Shown: positions 13,011 through 25,778, counted from the first letter of the stretch. The stretch: DNA of 64,000 bases from Jacaranda mimosifolia (GCA_018894105.1 CM032120.1:33812710-33876709); one strand, 5' to 3'. Notes: a model not told the origin generated them from the sequence alone. Numbers and translations are program-made.

Positions 13011-16000
13011 ATGTCCACCGGTCCCCCAGTTCCACCACCCACCGCCGCCGCCACCACCACGGCCAACAACCTCTTCGCCGCCGTGGACATCGGCACTAAC
13101 TCCTTCAAACTGATAGTTGCCCGCACTGACCCCTCTTCTGGCCGATTCCTCACCCTAAATCGCCTCAAAGAACCTGTCCTGCTCGGCCTCGACACCACCA
13201 GCACCTCCGCCTCCACCACCATCTCAGCAGTGTCTCTCGAGCGCGCAATCTCAGCCATCCGAAAGTTCCAGTATTCCCTCCATCCCCTCCGCTTTCTTCC
13301 TTCTCACCTCCGCCTGGTCGCCACCTCCGCTGTCCGTGAAGCTTCCAACAGTTCCCAATTTCTTAGAATTGTCAAGGAAGCTCTCGGTCTCCACGTAGAA
13401 ATTCTCTCCGGCGCCGAAGAGGCGCGCCTCATTTACCTAGGGGTCCTACAGTTCTTCCCGGTTTTCACCTCTACTGTTCTTACAATTGATATCGGCGGAG
13501 GCTCTACTGAGTTCACTGTGGGGTTTAAGGGGAGTGTTTTGTTTTCTAAATCATTGAGATTAGGTCATGTCACTTTAACTCAGGGATTCAGCGATATTAT
13601 GAAAATGCGTGAGCACATTCGGAATGAACTAGAAACCTCTGGCTTGATCGAGAAAATTAAGGAGTTCAAACTAGATATTGTGGTAGGTTCTTCTGGTACG
13701 ATTAAGGCGATTGAAAAGGCAGTGTGCAAAGGTTATGCGCTTACGATAAAGGAAAATGTTGGGGCTCTCGAGGATTTTGTTAAAAGAGAGTGGAGGTTTA
13801 CTAAGCATGAGTTGAAGTGTTTAGTGGAGAGGTTGTATGATGAAGAGAGGGAAATGGGGGGGAAGGTGCGGAGGGTGGGGTTCTTTAAGAAGCGAGCTGC
13901 ATTCATTTTGGCAGGAACTGTTTTACTGGACGAGATATTTGAGAGCCTTGCGGTTGAGGAGATAGAGGTCTCAGGGTATGCATTAACGGAGGGAGTGATT
14001 ACGGAGATGTTGGGGCAGGTTTTCAAGGGGTTTGATTTGAATGCTAACGCGAGATGGAGGTCAGTTGTTAGGTTAGCATCGAGGTTTAATAACAAGAAGC
14101 AGATGAAGGCTGCTACTATGTGTGCAGGCATTGCAAGGGTATAGTCATGAGCTATTTTAATAGATATATCAGTGTATAGTCTACTTTGCTATTGTTCATT
14201 AAGTTAGATTTTTGCAGGAGATTTTTGAAGGTTTGAGGAAATTGAATGAGCTTCACAATGATGGCAGTGAAAACAATGAGCTTTCAGTGTCTTTGGATGA
14301 GAGGGATCTTGAGTATCTCGATGCTGCTAGTTTACTTCACAATATTGGCCTGTATATTGGCAAGAAGGGTTATCATAAGCAGTCTCATTACATTATAGTG
14401 GTACACCATTATCTGAAGTTTTTGCAATATTCTAATTGATCTTCTGACTTGGAGGAGTTTTTCAAACTTATAAGATATTATTCTCTGGAGGTGGATGAGG
14501 TTGAGAGGGTGGGAGGGAAGTAGTAAATCAGATGAACTATAAGAATTCACTATTTCTATGGAATTCCAAATAATATGCTGCTATTCATAGTAGTGTTCGA
14601 TTATGCATTGGGATCAGCTATATAACTGTGACTTGAAATATCGATTTTTATAAGGAAAGAATCCCCAAAAAAAGAGTGCATCGCTTTCACTTCTGTAATA
14701 GAGGTGCTGTAATGGGCACGCTATATCATGCATTTTGTGATTTATAGTGGGATATATTTTATTTGGTTTGCTAGTTATGGCAATCTGGCTGGGAGGGAGG
14801 AGGAAGGGATTTTCAGATGGACTATGGGACTTACTATTTCTATGGAATTCCAAACAATCTATTCCTGTTCATAGTAGTGTTCCCCTATGCATATGAATCA
14901 GCTCGATGACTGTGATTTTCAAGTCTTATGTGTTGTTTGAATTATAGTAGGATGTATTTTATTTGGTTTGCTAATTCTGGCAATTTGCTTTTCAGAATGC
15001 GGATCACCTTCCTGGTTACACTAAGGAAGAGATTAAGGTATAGTGATGCATTGCAATTTAATCCTTTGTCTGAATCGTAATTTGCAAGGTTTATAGATGT
15101 TTAGTACAGTTCAAATCTTTCAGCTAATAGCATTGCTCGTGAGATATCATAGAAAGAAATTTCCAAAAAGTGATATTCTGGAGGGATCTGCTAGAGAGGT
15201 ACCTAAATATCTGCACAGGATAAAGTATTTACTTTTGATTTTGTGTTATAGTTTTTCCTTTTTAATTTTTTGATACTTTCTTGAGTTTTAGGTAAAGCAG
15301 AAATTCAGAATCCTCTGTGCAATTATGCGGGTATCTTATGCAGTGCAGCAATATGTTCCTGTGAATTTTCAGTTCATGGAATTAGTACATTCTCCTGAAG
15401 GTTTCAAGTTGGTAAGTTCAGTCCCCATTAATATACAACTTACCCTCACCTTTCTAGCATTTGATATTTTGAGCTCTCCGTATTGGAGAGTGAAAGTTAT
15501 GAATCCAGGAATATCTGAAGTCCCATTTATATGCAATGGAAGAAACATGAATAAGATACGGTTAATGGTTGCATTGATACATGTTGTTTTCCACATCGCA
15601 TCTCTTAAAAATTTGAAGCTTGATTTTTGAAAATACATATGGGTTTAAAGTTCTCCTAGGTTTCATTTGGCATTCTAGCATGTGAAGGGAAATCTCTAAC
15701 TCAACCTGATGGTCGTGGTCCTTCTATTATTTTCCACTTAATCTGACTGTGGGGCATGTAAGCAGCCTAACTGCAGTGCAACAAGTTTTTTCCTTTAATA
15801 ATATGAGAGATCAATTTGGTCTTTTCATTGCTACTTATATAAATTTGAAGTACGCAATTCTGTCATATCATGCCATTCTGCTGGTAAGGATAGTGAGATG
15901 CCGCTTGAGATTGTAAGGCTGACTGTATTTATGTTAGGGGCTCAATTGGTTTTCTTGACAGGGATAGGTAGGATTGATACAATTGGGAAGTAACCATGAT

Positions 16001-19000
16001 TGAGGCATATTTTTACCTCTTTTTCCTCCTAAGCCCAAGCAAAATGCCAATGCCAAAAAAAGCTTATGAAATGAATTGAAACCAAGTTTAGATGTAGCTT
16101 GGAACTTTTGAAAATGCTGAAGAAGCAAAGTTTCATGAGTCACTTGCTTGCAACAAGAAAAAGAAAAAGTTAAATAAAAAAAAAAAAAAAAAAGAAGAGG
16201 CAAAAAGCAAGTTAAAAGGCAAAAAAGTTTCTGCTCACTACCAATAAGAAATTCGAAAGAGCAAGAAAAGTGCATTTAATATCAAATTCATAACAAGAAA
16301 TCCACAATAAAATTAGCCAATTCAAAAGCAAAGCAGCAGACCCAAGAATCCTGCCTCTGTACGAGGTGACGCAGTGAAAAGGCAGCTATTTGCAATTATC
16401 AGTTTAACTCCTGTATCTCTTGTGAAATTCATGGGTGTGAAAGGGGGAACTTTAGGGTTTCAGGAGAAAGAAAATTTTGGGAAGATGAGTTTTGGGTCTT
16501 CAAATATGCAAAATAGGTTGAGATTTTTGAAGGGGCAGACTAGTAATTGGATGTTGACTTTCTAGGAGAGAGAAGTCCTTATGCCTCAAATTAGCACCAC
16601 CCATTAAATTTGGATTCCACGATTGGAGCCCAACCCCAAGGGTGATGAATCAAGCAATTGCCAGATCGTGCACTGGGCCTACAATAAATGTTGGCCTCAG
16701 TCAATAATCCAAATGATTGATAGGACTTGATAAAATTGTCTATCAAGCAAAAAATGGGAGCTATAAGAAGACACTAAGAAGAAAAGAGGGCCAGCATAAA
16801 TTTTCATTCTTCAAGATTTTCTCTAAGGAAAATTGTTGAGAGGACTATTCACTACTTTAATATCTTTTTTTGTATTTGACAATTGTTTATATTTAGTCCA
16901 AAACTATCTTTATCAAGTTTGCCTTGAAACACAATCCTGTATGTTTCTTGACAATTTTTTTTTTCCTCTTGAAGTTTTCATTAGTATTTAGTTAATTATT
17001 GATAGCTTTGTTTTTAAATAATTTGCTTTTGTTTTCTATTAGATGTATCTGTAGTTCTGTTTTCCTTTATGGTAATTGAATTTAATGTTTTAAGTTTTCA
17101 TTGGTATTTAGTTAATCACTGGTAACTTTGTTTTTAAATAAATTGCTTTTGTTTTCTGTTCAATTCATCTGTAGCTCTGTTGTGATTTATGGTAATTGAA
17201 TCAATGCTTTAATTGTCTGGTACTGAACAATATCTGAGCCATGTTTGGGCGTAAGAGACAATGTTTTGATATAATTAATTTGTACATGAGACGTCTTCGA
17301 CACACAGCCTTCATCCTTTGAAAGTCTTTTGTTTAAGCGTAAGATATATTTTGATCCCGCAAAATGATATCTTAATATATGAGTAATAATTTGTTGGTCC
17401 CATTACTTTCTTCATTCACACTAGTCAAATAATGTTGGGATGAGGTATTATCATTTGATTTATTGGTCCCGTTAGTTCTTTAGGTCCCATAATCAAATGG
17501 TTTTGGGAAAAGAAATTATTATTAAATTTAATATGAGTCCTATTACCTTGTGAGTTGTGAGGATAAGAAGAGAAATTATTGTTTTTCTAGTTAGTGGATT
17601 TTAATTATTTTTCAATTATTGGGATAATGTATCAAATGTTAAGGCTGTGGGTCATTCTTCGACAAAATAAGTTTTTGGCTTTGAAAATGATGGTTATAGG
17701 TATGAAAAACATATTTCGTATTTTTGTGAAAATGGGATAAGCAAACTCGTTTGTTAATAGTTTAGACAGTAGAAAAGGCAAAAACAGACAAGAAAGAAAA
17801 TGTAATCAAACAAGATAATTTTCTCGAACCCAATCACAATTAGGTGTTCTTATTACAAAATATAAAATTAATGGACGACTTTCTAGAACAAGGAAATTGT
17901 TAATATAAGTGGGATCAAGAGGGGGGTGAATTGATCTTTTTCAAAATCAATTAACACTTTTCGCTTCTTGAGAAGGTTTTTGTAAAAGGTTTTATATAAC
18001 AGAAATAAAGATCCAAACGGATAACAAGCAGCAAATAAGATGAACACGATGATTTATAGTGGTTCAGCAAGCCTACTCCACTACCTAAGATATAATCTTA
18101 GGATTTTTAACCTGCACTTATATTGAACAAACGTGAAGTTATAGAGAAGACAAGATATAAGAAATCAATCACAAAAAGCAACTTCTTCTATCGCAGAAAC
18201 TTCTAACAGACTGGATGATGGAAGGCAAAAGCAAACTTCTTGCGCAACTTCCAGAATAATATCCTGTAGAGTTCTGAACTTTGAAAAAGGCTTCCTTGAC
18301 TTGAGATGTCTTCTATCTTTTTAAATGGATGGAGTTCATTCAGAATCTTTTTCATCTTCTAGACATATCGTGTTGCCACATAAAGTTCCAGCCGTAACTT
18401 CCCTTTCTTGAGTCCAGGTTGCCATAAAAATTCCAACGGCATCTTTCCTTTTATCTTTCTTCATTGAATATATGGAATTAGCTTTGGTCATGTGGTTATG
18501 TAAAACTCTAACAGTAACTTTCCTTCTTTGATTTTAAAGTTGTCATATTGAAGTTCCAACGGCTACTTTCCTTACTTGACGCTGGAAGATTATACAGATT
18601 TTCCGTCCTTCATTTTAGGCATGAATTAGACAATTATCTTGAAGACTGATCCAGCAGATATCTTTCTTTAAATAACTCTTCCTTGATTGTAGGTTTCCAT
18701 GTGAAGTTCCAGCAGAAACTTTTCTTCTTTATTTCCAGAAAATCATGCAGATTTCCATATGAAACTTCCAACTATTAAGCCATGATTGGAGCAAACAAAA
18801 TTGCTGATTTTGTGGTATCAAATCAATTGGTATTTTCCTTATTTACAACTAATGCAATATGGAATAAGATCATTACAAAGGATCATAATCAAAACATATT
18901 ATGAGGAGATCCCAACAGAAGAAAGAAGAAAATGATTCATGAAACATTTTTAGAAGGACAAAGTAGTCAAAGAACAATAGTATGCCATAATGCTGGAAAG

Positions 19001-21925
19001 GAGAAATATTTTAATTTCTCTGTATATTTTTCACTAATATGGGGATGAAAAAATCTTAAGGGAGGCAATAGGCCCAAATCAAACCTGAAATTCTCCTGCT
19101 TAGGGTGGGTTTGAGTCCATAAAGTTTTAGATTTTTGATTTTTTGGACCTAGGAAGGTCACAGGTCTTGACCAAACCCTCCTACCTAAATACATATTACA
19201 TACATCAATTACATATTATGAAGTTATAGAGTTCGATCTTCTCCTTGCCACTCAAGCTGAACATTTCATTCCACCAATTGCTTAAAGCAAGAATGTGAGT
19301 TATCACTTTAGCTGAAGTCATTGAGTCTTAATTCCAAATTGAATTCAGTCAAGTTACCAATAGAAGGGAGGTTTCCCTAAAGAGATTTTACGAGCTTTGG
19401 ACTTCCCGGAGCTGGACTATGATCGGTTATCCTAGACACTGAAGTTTAGAAGCCTCTTTCATAACTCGCTATGTCTCTCTTGGAGTTGGAAATCCCTCTA
19501 GACTTCCATAGAGCGATTGCCTCCTTCTTGCCTTTGCATCCCCGAAGGGCTGATTGTCCTTATTGTTAAAATTGACCTAGTTCTTGAATAGCTTCTACAA
19601 ACTACGTACTTCCCTGAGATAATGCAAAGGTGTCCTCTGACTATCATTTAAGCAAATACTTGTTTTGAATCAACCTACCAAGTAGAACAAGGGACTGGAC
19701 CCAGGCTTAGTTGTGAGCCTTGAACAAGTGAGAATATGATTTGCTAATCAATATAGTATATTAATTTTGTGGATGGCTAATGCATGAAAGTGGACTTCCT
19801 TAGTGCTTGGGTAGCTCCCAACCAACCCTAAACCTATAAAAGCATGAGAGTAAGGATATGCTAAGGGGGATGCCTGAATCATTTACTTAGGGTGGCTTCA
19901 AGTGACTAAAGTACTAGATATTTATGTTATATGTTTATATGGGAAAATGTGTATTTGTAACATATATACTTTCATATATAATGTAAATATAATATTTTTT
20001 GCCAATTAAAAAATAAGAATGAAAACGTAATAAGTTGGTTTTCCTTTCAAGTTGCTAAGAGTAAAAAGAAAATGTATAAAACTGTAAATGTTTAAAAATG
20101 GAAACAAACATAGGTGAGTTTGCAAATCATTGCTTCTTTGTTAAGAACATCTTTTCTCATATTTTGAAGGTTATGATGATTTTCTTAATTTATTTTTTAA
20201 ATATTTCTATAGTTAAAAGACTCTTAAGTCTATCAGGTTCAACACGTCAAGTTTGGGTTTGAGATGGGGAGCATCCTAGGTTTAGTGGGAGGCGGCTTGA
20301 GTCTAGGTTCAGGTCCTTCAAGGTTTTGGGAGGGCAGGCCCTGGGTCTCTCCAGACCTGCTCAAGTTGCCATCCTTATGAAATCTTAGTGATGATTGTTA
20401 AATAATTTGTAAAAAAGGTGAAATGATAGAGGGGATGGGAACAAAAGGCATGGGGAAAAGCAATGGAATGGAAGAAGATTCAACTGTGAACACATTGAAC
20501 ATACCAAAAAATACAAAGAGAGAAAATGTCTCAAGTTCTTTGATTTTTCCTTTTCTGGATGTTAAACCGTAATAACTTATATATGCAAAGAGAGGAGCTG
20601 CAGAGAGAGATTTATGTGTAAGTAATGTAATATGTAAGAAGTAAGTTTAACGGATTTGAATAAGACTGAGAATTAAATAAGAAAAATTATTTCTTTGGCA
20701 AGATGAGATTAGTTCTAGTAATAATTTAGGGCACACCATAAGGTATTAAAAGATCTATGCACAGGTAGTAGGAGGCCACGCCACATCCCTCACCCAGAAG
20801 CCTCATAAAAAAGAGAGTATTTTCTTTTGATGGTTTCTTGATCCCTAGGTGGTTTTTCTTGCATGGCAAACCATATGCTTATTGGAATTAGTCTTAAGTG
20901 TCTAGTTTTTTATCAGTCTGCAGCAGTTGCAGTGGCTGGACCATTCCGTCATTTTCATTACCCACTTTTAGTAATGTTGAAGAAGCGGTGAAATACACTT
21001 TGAGTGTGCTTTGTCCTTTATGTTTAGCTCTTTATTTTATTTTACAGTTCCCAGTTTATAGTTGCAAAAAGTAGTTTGTCAATGTTTTACTTGTTACATG
21101 AGTTTCATTGGGATTTTGTTTCTCCTCTTGACTGGAACTAGGATGCTGTGGATACATAAGTTCTTCTGGAAGTATTTACATACCTATACTGAACACTTGA
21201 TTTTAGGGTCACTGGAGCTCAAATTTGCTCTACATATAACAAATAAAACACTGTTCATTTCATTCTGTAACTGCTTTAATTGAGCATATTTTAGTCATTT
21301 GATGTTATTTTCCTTAGCAGTTGATGAGGCTTCTGTGTAGCGGTTCTGGAGACATGTTAACTTGGATATTTAAACAAATTACTCTGTGCAATCTGACTTT
21401 GTATTGATCTTAATTTTGTTTCCGTTCTTTTTATGTTTTCTGTTCTATTTTCTTTTGTTTCCGTTTCTTTTTATGTTTATCCACATATTCGCTTGCATTG
21501 AAAGGATGTCACAGTTTTCCCATAATTGAGAACAATGTAATAATATTAAACTTTAAAATCCTTAGACGAAGTTACTTGAGGATTTAATCACTCATGATTC
21601 TATTTGTATCTGTCCTTGGAAGTGTTCTCGAGAGAAAATTAGTAGAGGATTAGTTATTTGCAGTTATTGTTGCACTGATGCAGATTACTTTTTAGGTATG
21701 TTGTGAGGGTGAGGCAAGAAATCAATCCGCTGATACTGTTGAGCCATTATCTGGGGATATCAATTTGTCAGTTGAGAAAGAATTGGAACACTTTAGGATG
21801 GTAATGCTTATTCCTGTTAGCATGATTTATATTGAAAATCTTCTTATTTTCAGAATCATATTATATTTTTGGTGCAGGTTTTCAAGCTAAACTTATCTAT
21901 TCTAGTTACTTCAAGCATTTCTTGA
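13011..21925 (+). CDS. Ppx/GppA-type phosphatase (exopolyphosphatase/guanosine pentaphosphatase family), 7 exons
   Basis: Exons read from the sequence: 13011-14138, 14218-14400, 14996-15037, 15124-15198, 15292-15411, 21696-21800 and 21878-21925 (stop TGA). All introns are GT...AG and all six are phase 0, giving 566 residues. The ASKHA phosphatase fold is clear: the phosphate-1 loop AAVDIGTNSFKL (residues 23-34), SGAEEARLIYLGV with the acidic residues expected for catalysis (E136, E137), the glycine loop IDIGGGSTEF (D160) and GSSGTI (226-231). From about residue 405 there is the HD-like region, with LHNIG (416-420), GYHKQS (427-432) and HLPGYTKEEIK, matching the bacterial GppA/Ppx C-terminal half. 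Bacterial members hydrolyse polyphosphate or pppGpp; the substrate in plants is not established. The first 20 residues are Pro/Ala/Thr-rich and do not look like a strong transit peptide. Exon 1 is GC-rich at its start. A GTG-started extension from 12987 was rejected in favour of the ATG. The join between exons 5 and 6 across the long intron fits the family (GFKL then V; ELEHFRM then VFK), but an extra small exon cannot be excluded. Confidence 0.93.
14511..14995 (+). repeat. Tandem duplication inside intron 2 of the Ppx/GppA gene
   Basis: Two adjacent copies start with GGGAGGGA at 14511 and 14791 (period 280). They share CACTATTTCTATGGAATTCC-like, TTCATAGTAGTGTTC and ATTTTATTTGGTTTGCTA segments. 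The second copy is shorter and runs up to the splice acceptor of exon 3 (AG at 14994-14995). The duplication explains why this intron (595 bp) is longer than the other small introns (77-93 bp). Confidence 0.8.
16975..17213. repeat. Direct tandem duplication, 120-bp period, in intron 5
   Basis: TTTTCATTAGTATTTAGTTAA at 16975 recurs as TTTTCATTGGTATTTAGTTAA at 17095. The match continues through CTTTGTTTTTAAATAA, TTGCTTTTGTTTTCT and ATGGTAATTGAAT. The copies differ at roughly 15% of sites by eye, so the duplication is not recent. Confidence 0.85.
17898..18917. mobile_element. LTR-like repeat in intron 5, possibly a solo LTR
   Basis: The segment starts TGTTAATATAAGTGGG, carries the AAGAGGGGGGTGAATTG and TTTATAGTGGTTCAGC stretches that I associate with a dispersed plant retroelement repeat, and ends GATCCCAACA, giving TG...CA ends about 1.0 kb apart. 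The flanking pentamers (GAAAT and GAAGA) do not form a convincing target duplication. The ends and the solo-LTR reading are therefore inference. Confidence 0.4.
18372..18775. repeat. Degenerate array of about six copies of a GTTGCCAT...AAGTTCCA motif
   Basis: Copies of the pattern (G)GTTGCCATATNAAGTTCCAACNGNAACTTTCCTT start near 18372, 18419, 18492, 18540, 18693 and 18750, with unequal spacing of about 47-153 bp. All have the same orientation. The array lies inside the LTR-like repeat. Confidence 0.7.
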
Positions 21926-22527
21926 TGGCCAGTCAGCAAACTGAAGCTGCAAATCTTCTTAATAGTTGACTACCTGTTTAAATGGATTATGTAGAACATG
22001 AATTCATCAGCATCACCATGCTGTCACCAGAAAGTTTGTTCTTCTGGAGTAATAATTATTATTCTTTATATTATAAAAATAATCTTTGTGAGCATTCCAT
22101 ATTTAATATAGCCAAAAAAAATATTTTAAATGATGCTAGTCTTCCATGAATAGTTCCTGTTACAGTTTATGTTGATTTTTCAACATATGAAAAATAACAG
22201 TTATGTAGGGGCGTGTTTGGATAATCTCTTCGGCTTCCTCATTTATGTTGCTCTATGTTGGGTTATGCTTAAATTGATTTGTTCAGATCATTCTGTGTCT
22301 TGTCACCATTGGTAGATATGAGCACTTGATGCCAATATGCACTGATTTTTTTGGATATCCTTGGTCTTTATTCTTCTGGATGCTATTCTTTTTCCGCATA
22401 TGGATTCACTCAGTTTTTGCCAGCATGTATGAAACTAGCAGTTTGTGAATTTTGATTGTTACCATCATGTGCAGCATGTATGTTGTTTTTTGCCTAGCTG
22501 ATAAACAGCTGGAATGTAATGTAAGGC

Positions 22528-22578
<51 letters not shown>

Positions 22579-22609
22579 GCACGCACACGCACACGCACAC
22601 GCACACACA
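22528..22609. repeat. Compound (CT)n(AC)n microsatellite
   Basis: An uninterrupted CT tract is followed by an AC tract with interspersed GCAC units. It is a typical polymorphic plant microsatellite. Confidence 0.95.
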
Positions 22610-23983
22610 TAGACATATGTGTAGCATGACACTATCTAGGACAGTTGGCATGTGATAAGTTGGGCTCAAGTGTGGTGTAATAGAGATGTTCAGATTCTTT
22701 GATAAATGAGTTGTAAGCTTAATCTTTGGAAGCCTTAATTGTTCACTTTCTAAACGACCAGATTCATTACTCGTACCGTCATTAGCAGTTGACTTCAACT
22801 CTGTCCCATTGCAATGGTAGCTGCTGTATATGTTGCAAATTACCAATTGTGTTCTACTAAGTGTACTCAATTTGGTCTCTTAGTAATTATTGATTAGCTA
22901 TATATGTTCTCTGACACCATTTCACTTTCTTTCATAAGGTATATTTTCTTCAACAATTTTGATACAATCTCAATGAACTTGTACGTGTTTATGGGTTAAT
23001 ATTTTGTTTCTGTGTTACAGATGTCTCAGATGCTGCCCCTTATTCAATTTTCTGCTGCAGCTACTCACATAGTGATGTTTTATGGTCCAATTGCTTTCCC
23101 TATATATGCCTAGAAACTGAGGTGTGATAAGTCCCACAGATAGTGGTTAGCATGTTTTCTTTGAAGATCCATTCAGCCTCCCTCACTTCAAGTACTTCAG
23201 GATTTCTCATGCTTCTATACAGGCCTAATATGTGTTATTAAAAGACTGATGCATTTGTTGTATCAATCTTGTATTAGATTAGTTGGCGTCCATTCTGCAA
23301 AATAGATTGTGAACTTAACAGAATGGTAATTTGTAATGAGCTATTATTCTATCAGGAGAAAAGTAATTGTTTCGATAATGACTAGATTAGACTATATGAA
23401 ACAAAGTTTCTTTGTGTTTTTTTCTTTTCTCCTTTTTTTCCTCTTTTTGTTTTGCATATCAGCTTTTGATTTAGATTTTTATGTAGTCCCACATATTTGT
23501 TAATCTTGGTGTGTTGACACAAATAAAAACATGCAATTTATTGTGGTTTGAATTATTTGTCCTTCACCAGTAAACTTTCATGCAGAGAAGACGGTAGTAA
23601 GCTCCTGAGATGACCAGTTACTTCTCAAACTATTGGACTACCTAGCATTTGGTCATATATAAACTTTTCTTTCAAGTCCTTTGCATCTTTAATTGAAGTT
23701 GCTGCTAAAATTTTCATGGACTGATTTTCAGGTACTTATTGAAAGGGAGGCAAGAATGCAATATCCTACCCATATACAGCAATGAAGTGGGATATCAGTG
23801 TGTCACTGATAAAGATTTGCCACTTCGGATTGATACTGCTTAAGCCTGTTAACATAATTTCAATTGGGACCTCTTGCATGCATTCTTGGTTTACTTATAA
23901 GGTATCTGTGTTTGTGCATGTATATGTGGTTGGGGTGATACAGCGATTGGTCGTTATTAATTGCAATGACAAATCAGTATACT

Positions 23984-23984
<1 letters not shown>

Positions 23985-24017
<33 letters not shown>
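23985..24017. repeat. (CT)n microsatellite
   Basis: About 16 CT units in a row, without interruption. Confidence 0.95.
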
Positions 24018-24020
<3 letters not shown>

Positions 24021-24640
24021 TATTTGTTTGTCTGGTTATTTAAAAGAAGTCTTCATGTGCAAATTTACGCCAGACTAGCATTTGTGGATATTAACTGTGT
24101 GAGCATGTGTGCACATGCAAAGCGAGAGTCAAAACATGTTTAGGAGGCTATGTCTGCTAAGTGAAGTGCGCTCGGTTTTGACTTGCTTTGGCTGTATTCT
24201 AGTTTCCGACTGATACAGATGAGCAGGTTGCTCGTATGACAGCAGCTCCAAAATGTCCAAAAGGGACGATAAAGCTGGAGAGCAACCCGATGCTGGAAGG
24301 AATGATCCTTGAGTAGATGCCATCATGACTCATCACTTTCCACGGCAACAAAGTGCTTGGTAGCCTATTACCTGTCTCCGTTACTTGTTTGATTGTTTTG
24401 ACCTCCACTGCCCAAATTAGCTCTTAATTCGGAAAATATGACAAAGCAATCTTGTGTGATCTTTTATGTTAGCCATTTGACCTGTTTTCCTGGGAAAGAG
24501 GAAAATAAAGAAGACGACCGTAAAACTTGGCTTAATCCAGAGTGCATGGACCTGCTGACAAGGGTTTCTCCTGGTTCATGCTTCCTCCAATCTAATATTG
24601 CTGGTAAACTGTGTAAGCAAATTTAAATTTCAATTGGGGA

Positions 24641-25778
24641 TCATACATTATTAATTTAGAGCATCACATTATAAGGTAGTTTTTGTACGCCCATTTTCAC
24701 TATGATTCGACGATGTTAATGATTAAACATGACTTTGGATGTTTATACGAATATTTTTTGGCTATTTGTCTTCACCCCATTTTAACAGTGACAGCTCTAA
24801 GGGTGGTTATGTGATTTGTCATGTGAAATAGTAAAATTATTAACGGATAAGTTAATCGGGGGACGAGTTAACCCATCAAACTTTTGGGCCCTGTGTAATG
24901 GATGATTAAAGTAAGCATAGTGATAATCTGGTCTCTATAATTTTATTATCAATTGTCCTATTATAGGAGTACTAAAATTCCTCAAAAAAATTACATAGTA
25001 TCTTTTTTATGCAAAATAGTACGATGAGTTGTATTGCTCAGTGATTGATACGTGGTGTAATAATTTGTAACCAAGAATCCAATTAGTGTCCAATCAAAGC
25101 TTGTTATTATAGAGATAAAAAGTGTGTAGTGAGTAGTGCCGCTTTTTCAGTAATTATGTTGCAAGTGAAAAAAACTCTTCAACAGTTATAAATAAACTCC
25201 AAATACGTACAAATTTCATTCATGCAATTGAAGATCAAAATTCTCATCCATGCATTCACTCCCACTTTTCGGTTTGTAAAAAAGAGTTCACAAAATTATC
25301 TGATCATTGTCAAAAATCTATTAATTAATTAACATCAATGTGGAGCAATTTTGTTTCTAGCTTACTCTTGATCTATCTGCTAGTTGTTCCTATGCCCTAT
25401 AGCTATCTAGATGTACGTAATTATATCCAACTCTTTCACCCAACTAAAACCACACATGTTCCAACTATATTTACCAACATATAACTAAGGATTGATATTA
25501 TTAATTCACTACCAAACCAAAGTTATGTCATTATTATCTTAAATTGGATGCACGAACTTTTAATTATATCAATATTTAATAACTCGATGTCTATATACAT
25601 GTCATTCTACAAATATTTAAACTTATAGATACACACACACACACACTTGTGTAAATTAAAAATAACAAAGTCTACTAAATTTCTAGTTATTTCTATCAAT
25701 TTGCATGGAAATTAAAAATTAAAACTTAGTATTCGTTGAAACTCCATTGAACTTTCTTTGAATTTCCTGTTGTAAATT
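24641..25778. other. AT-rich intergenic DNA, nothing recognised
   Basis: No protein similarity, RNA gene or paired repeat was found. A short (AC)n run lies near 25632-25646. The last five bases (AAATT, 25774-25778) are the left target duplication of element 3. Confidence 0.6.

Larger units (their letters stand above)
15412..21695 (+). other. 6.3-kb intron 5 of the Ppx/GppA gene, filled with repeats
   Basis: The intron opens with GTAAGT after exon 5 and closes with TTTTTAG before exon 6. Other introns of the gene are under 600 bp. Contents I can describe are a 120-bp tandem duplication (16975-17213), an LTR-like repeat (17898-18917) holding a degenerate motif array, and long AT-rich stretches. 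A GC-richer block near 20230-20380 ends with a CAAGTTGCCATCC-like sequence that may be a MITE end. No coding exon was recognised between 15411 and 21696; short frames (for example at 15934-16275, - strand) look random. Confidence 0.75.
21926..24640. other. Region downstream of the Ppx/GppA stop: probable 3' UTR, then unassigned DNA
   Basis: The first ~150 bases after the stop are plausible 3' UTR, with AT-rich stretches near 22045-22085 that could carry a weak poly(A) signal. Beyond this, splice-like contexts occur (for example TGTTACAG before 23021), but no coding similarity was recognised. The region contains two dinucleotide microsatellites. Open frames at 22406-22870 (-) and 22452-22655 (+) only translate the CA/CT repeat. 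Spliced 3' UTR exons or a non-coding transcript are possible but not shown. Confidence 0.4.

Noticed and set aside
13733..14131. 132-codon antisense frame
   Set aside because: Shadow of the well-supported phosphatase exon 1; no independent motif. The same holds for 12998-13258.
22406..22870. 154-codon frame on the - strand
   Set aside because: Its middle is the translation of a (CA/CT)n microsatellite (runs of Cys-Val and Arg-Glu), and its flanks match no family.
23021..23114. Small frame beginning ATGTCTCAGATGCTGCCCC after a splice-acceptor-like TTACAG
   Set aside because: It is only 30 codons, with no family match and after the phosphatase stop codon. At most it is a 3' UTR exon; not supported without transcripts.
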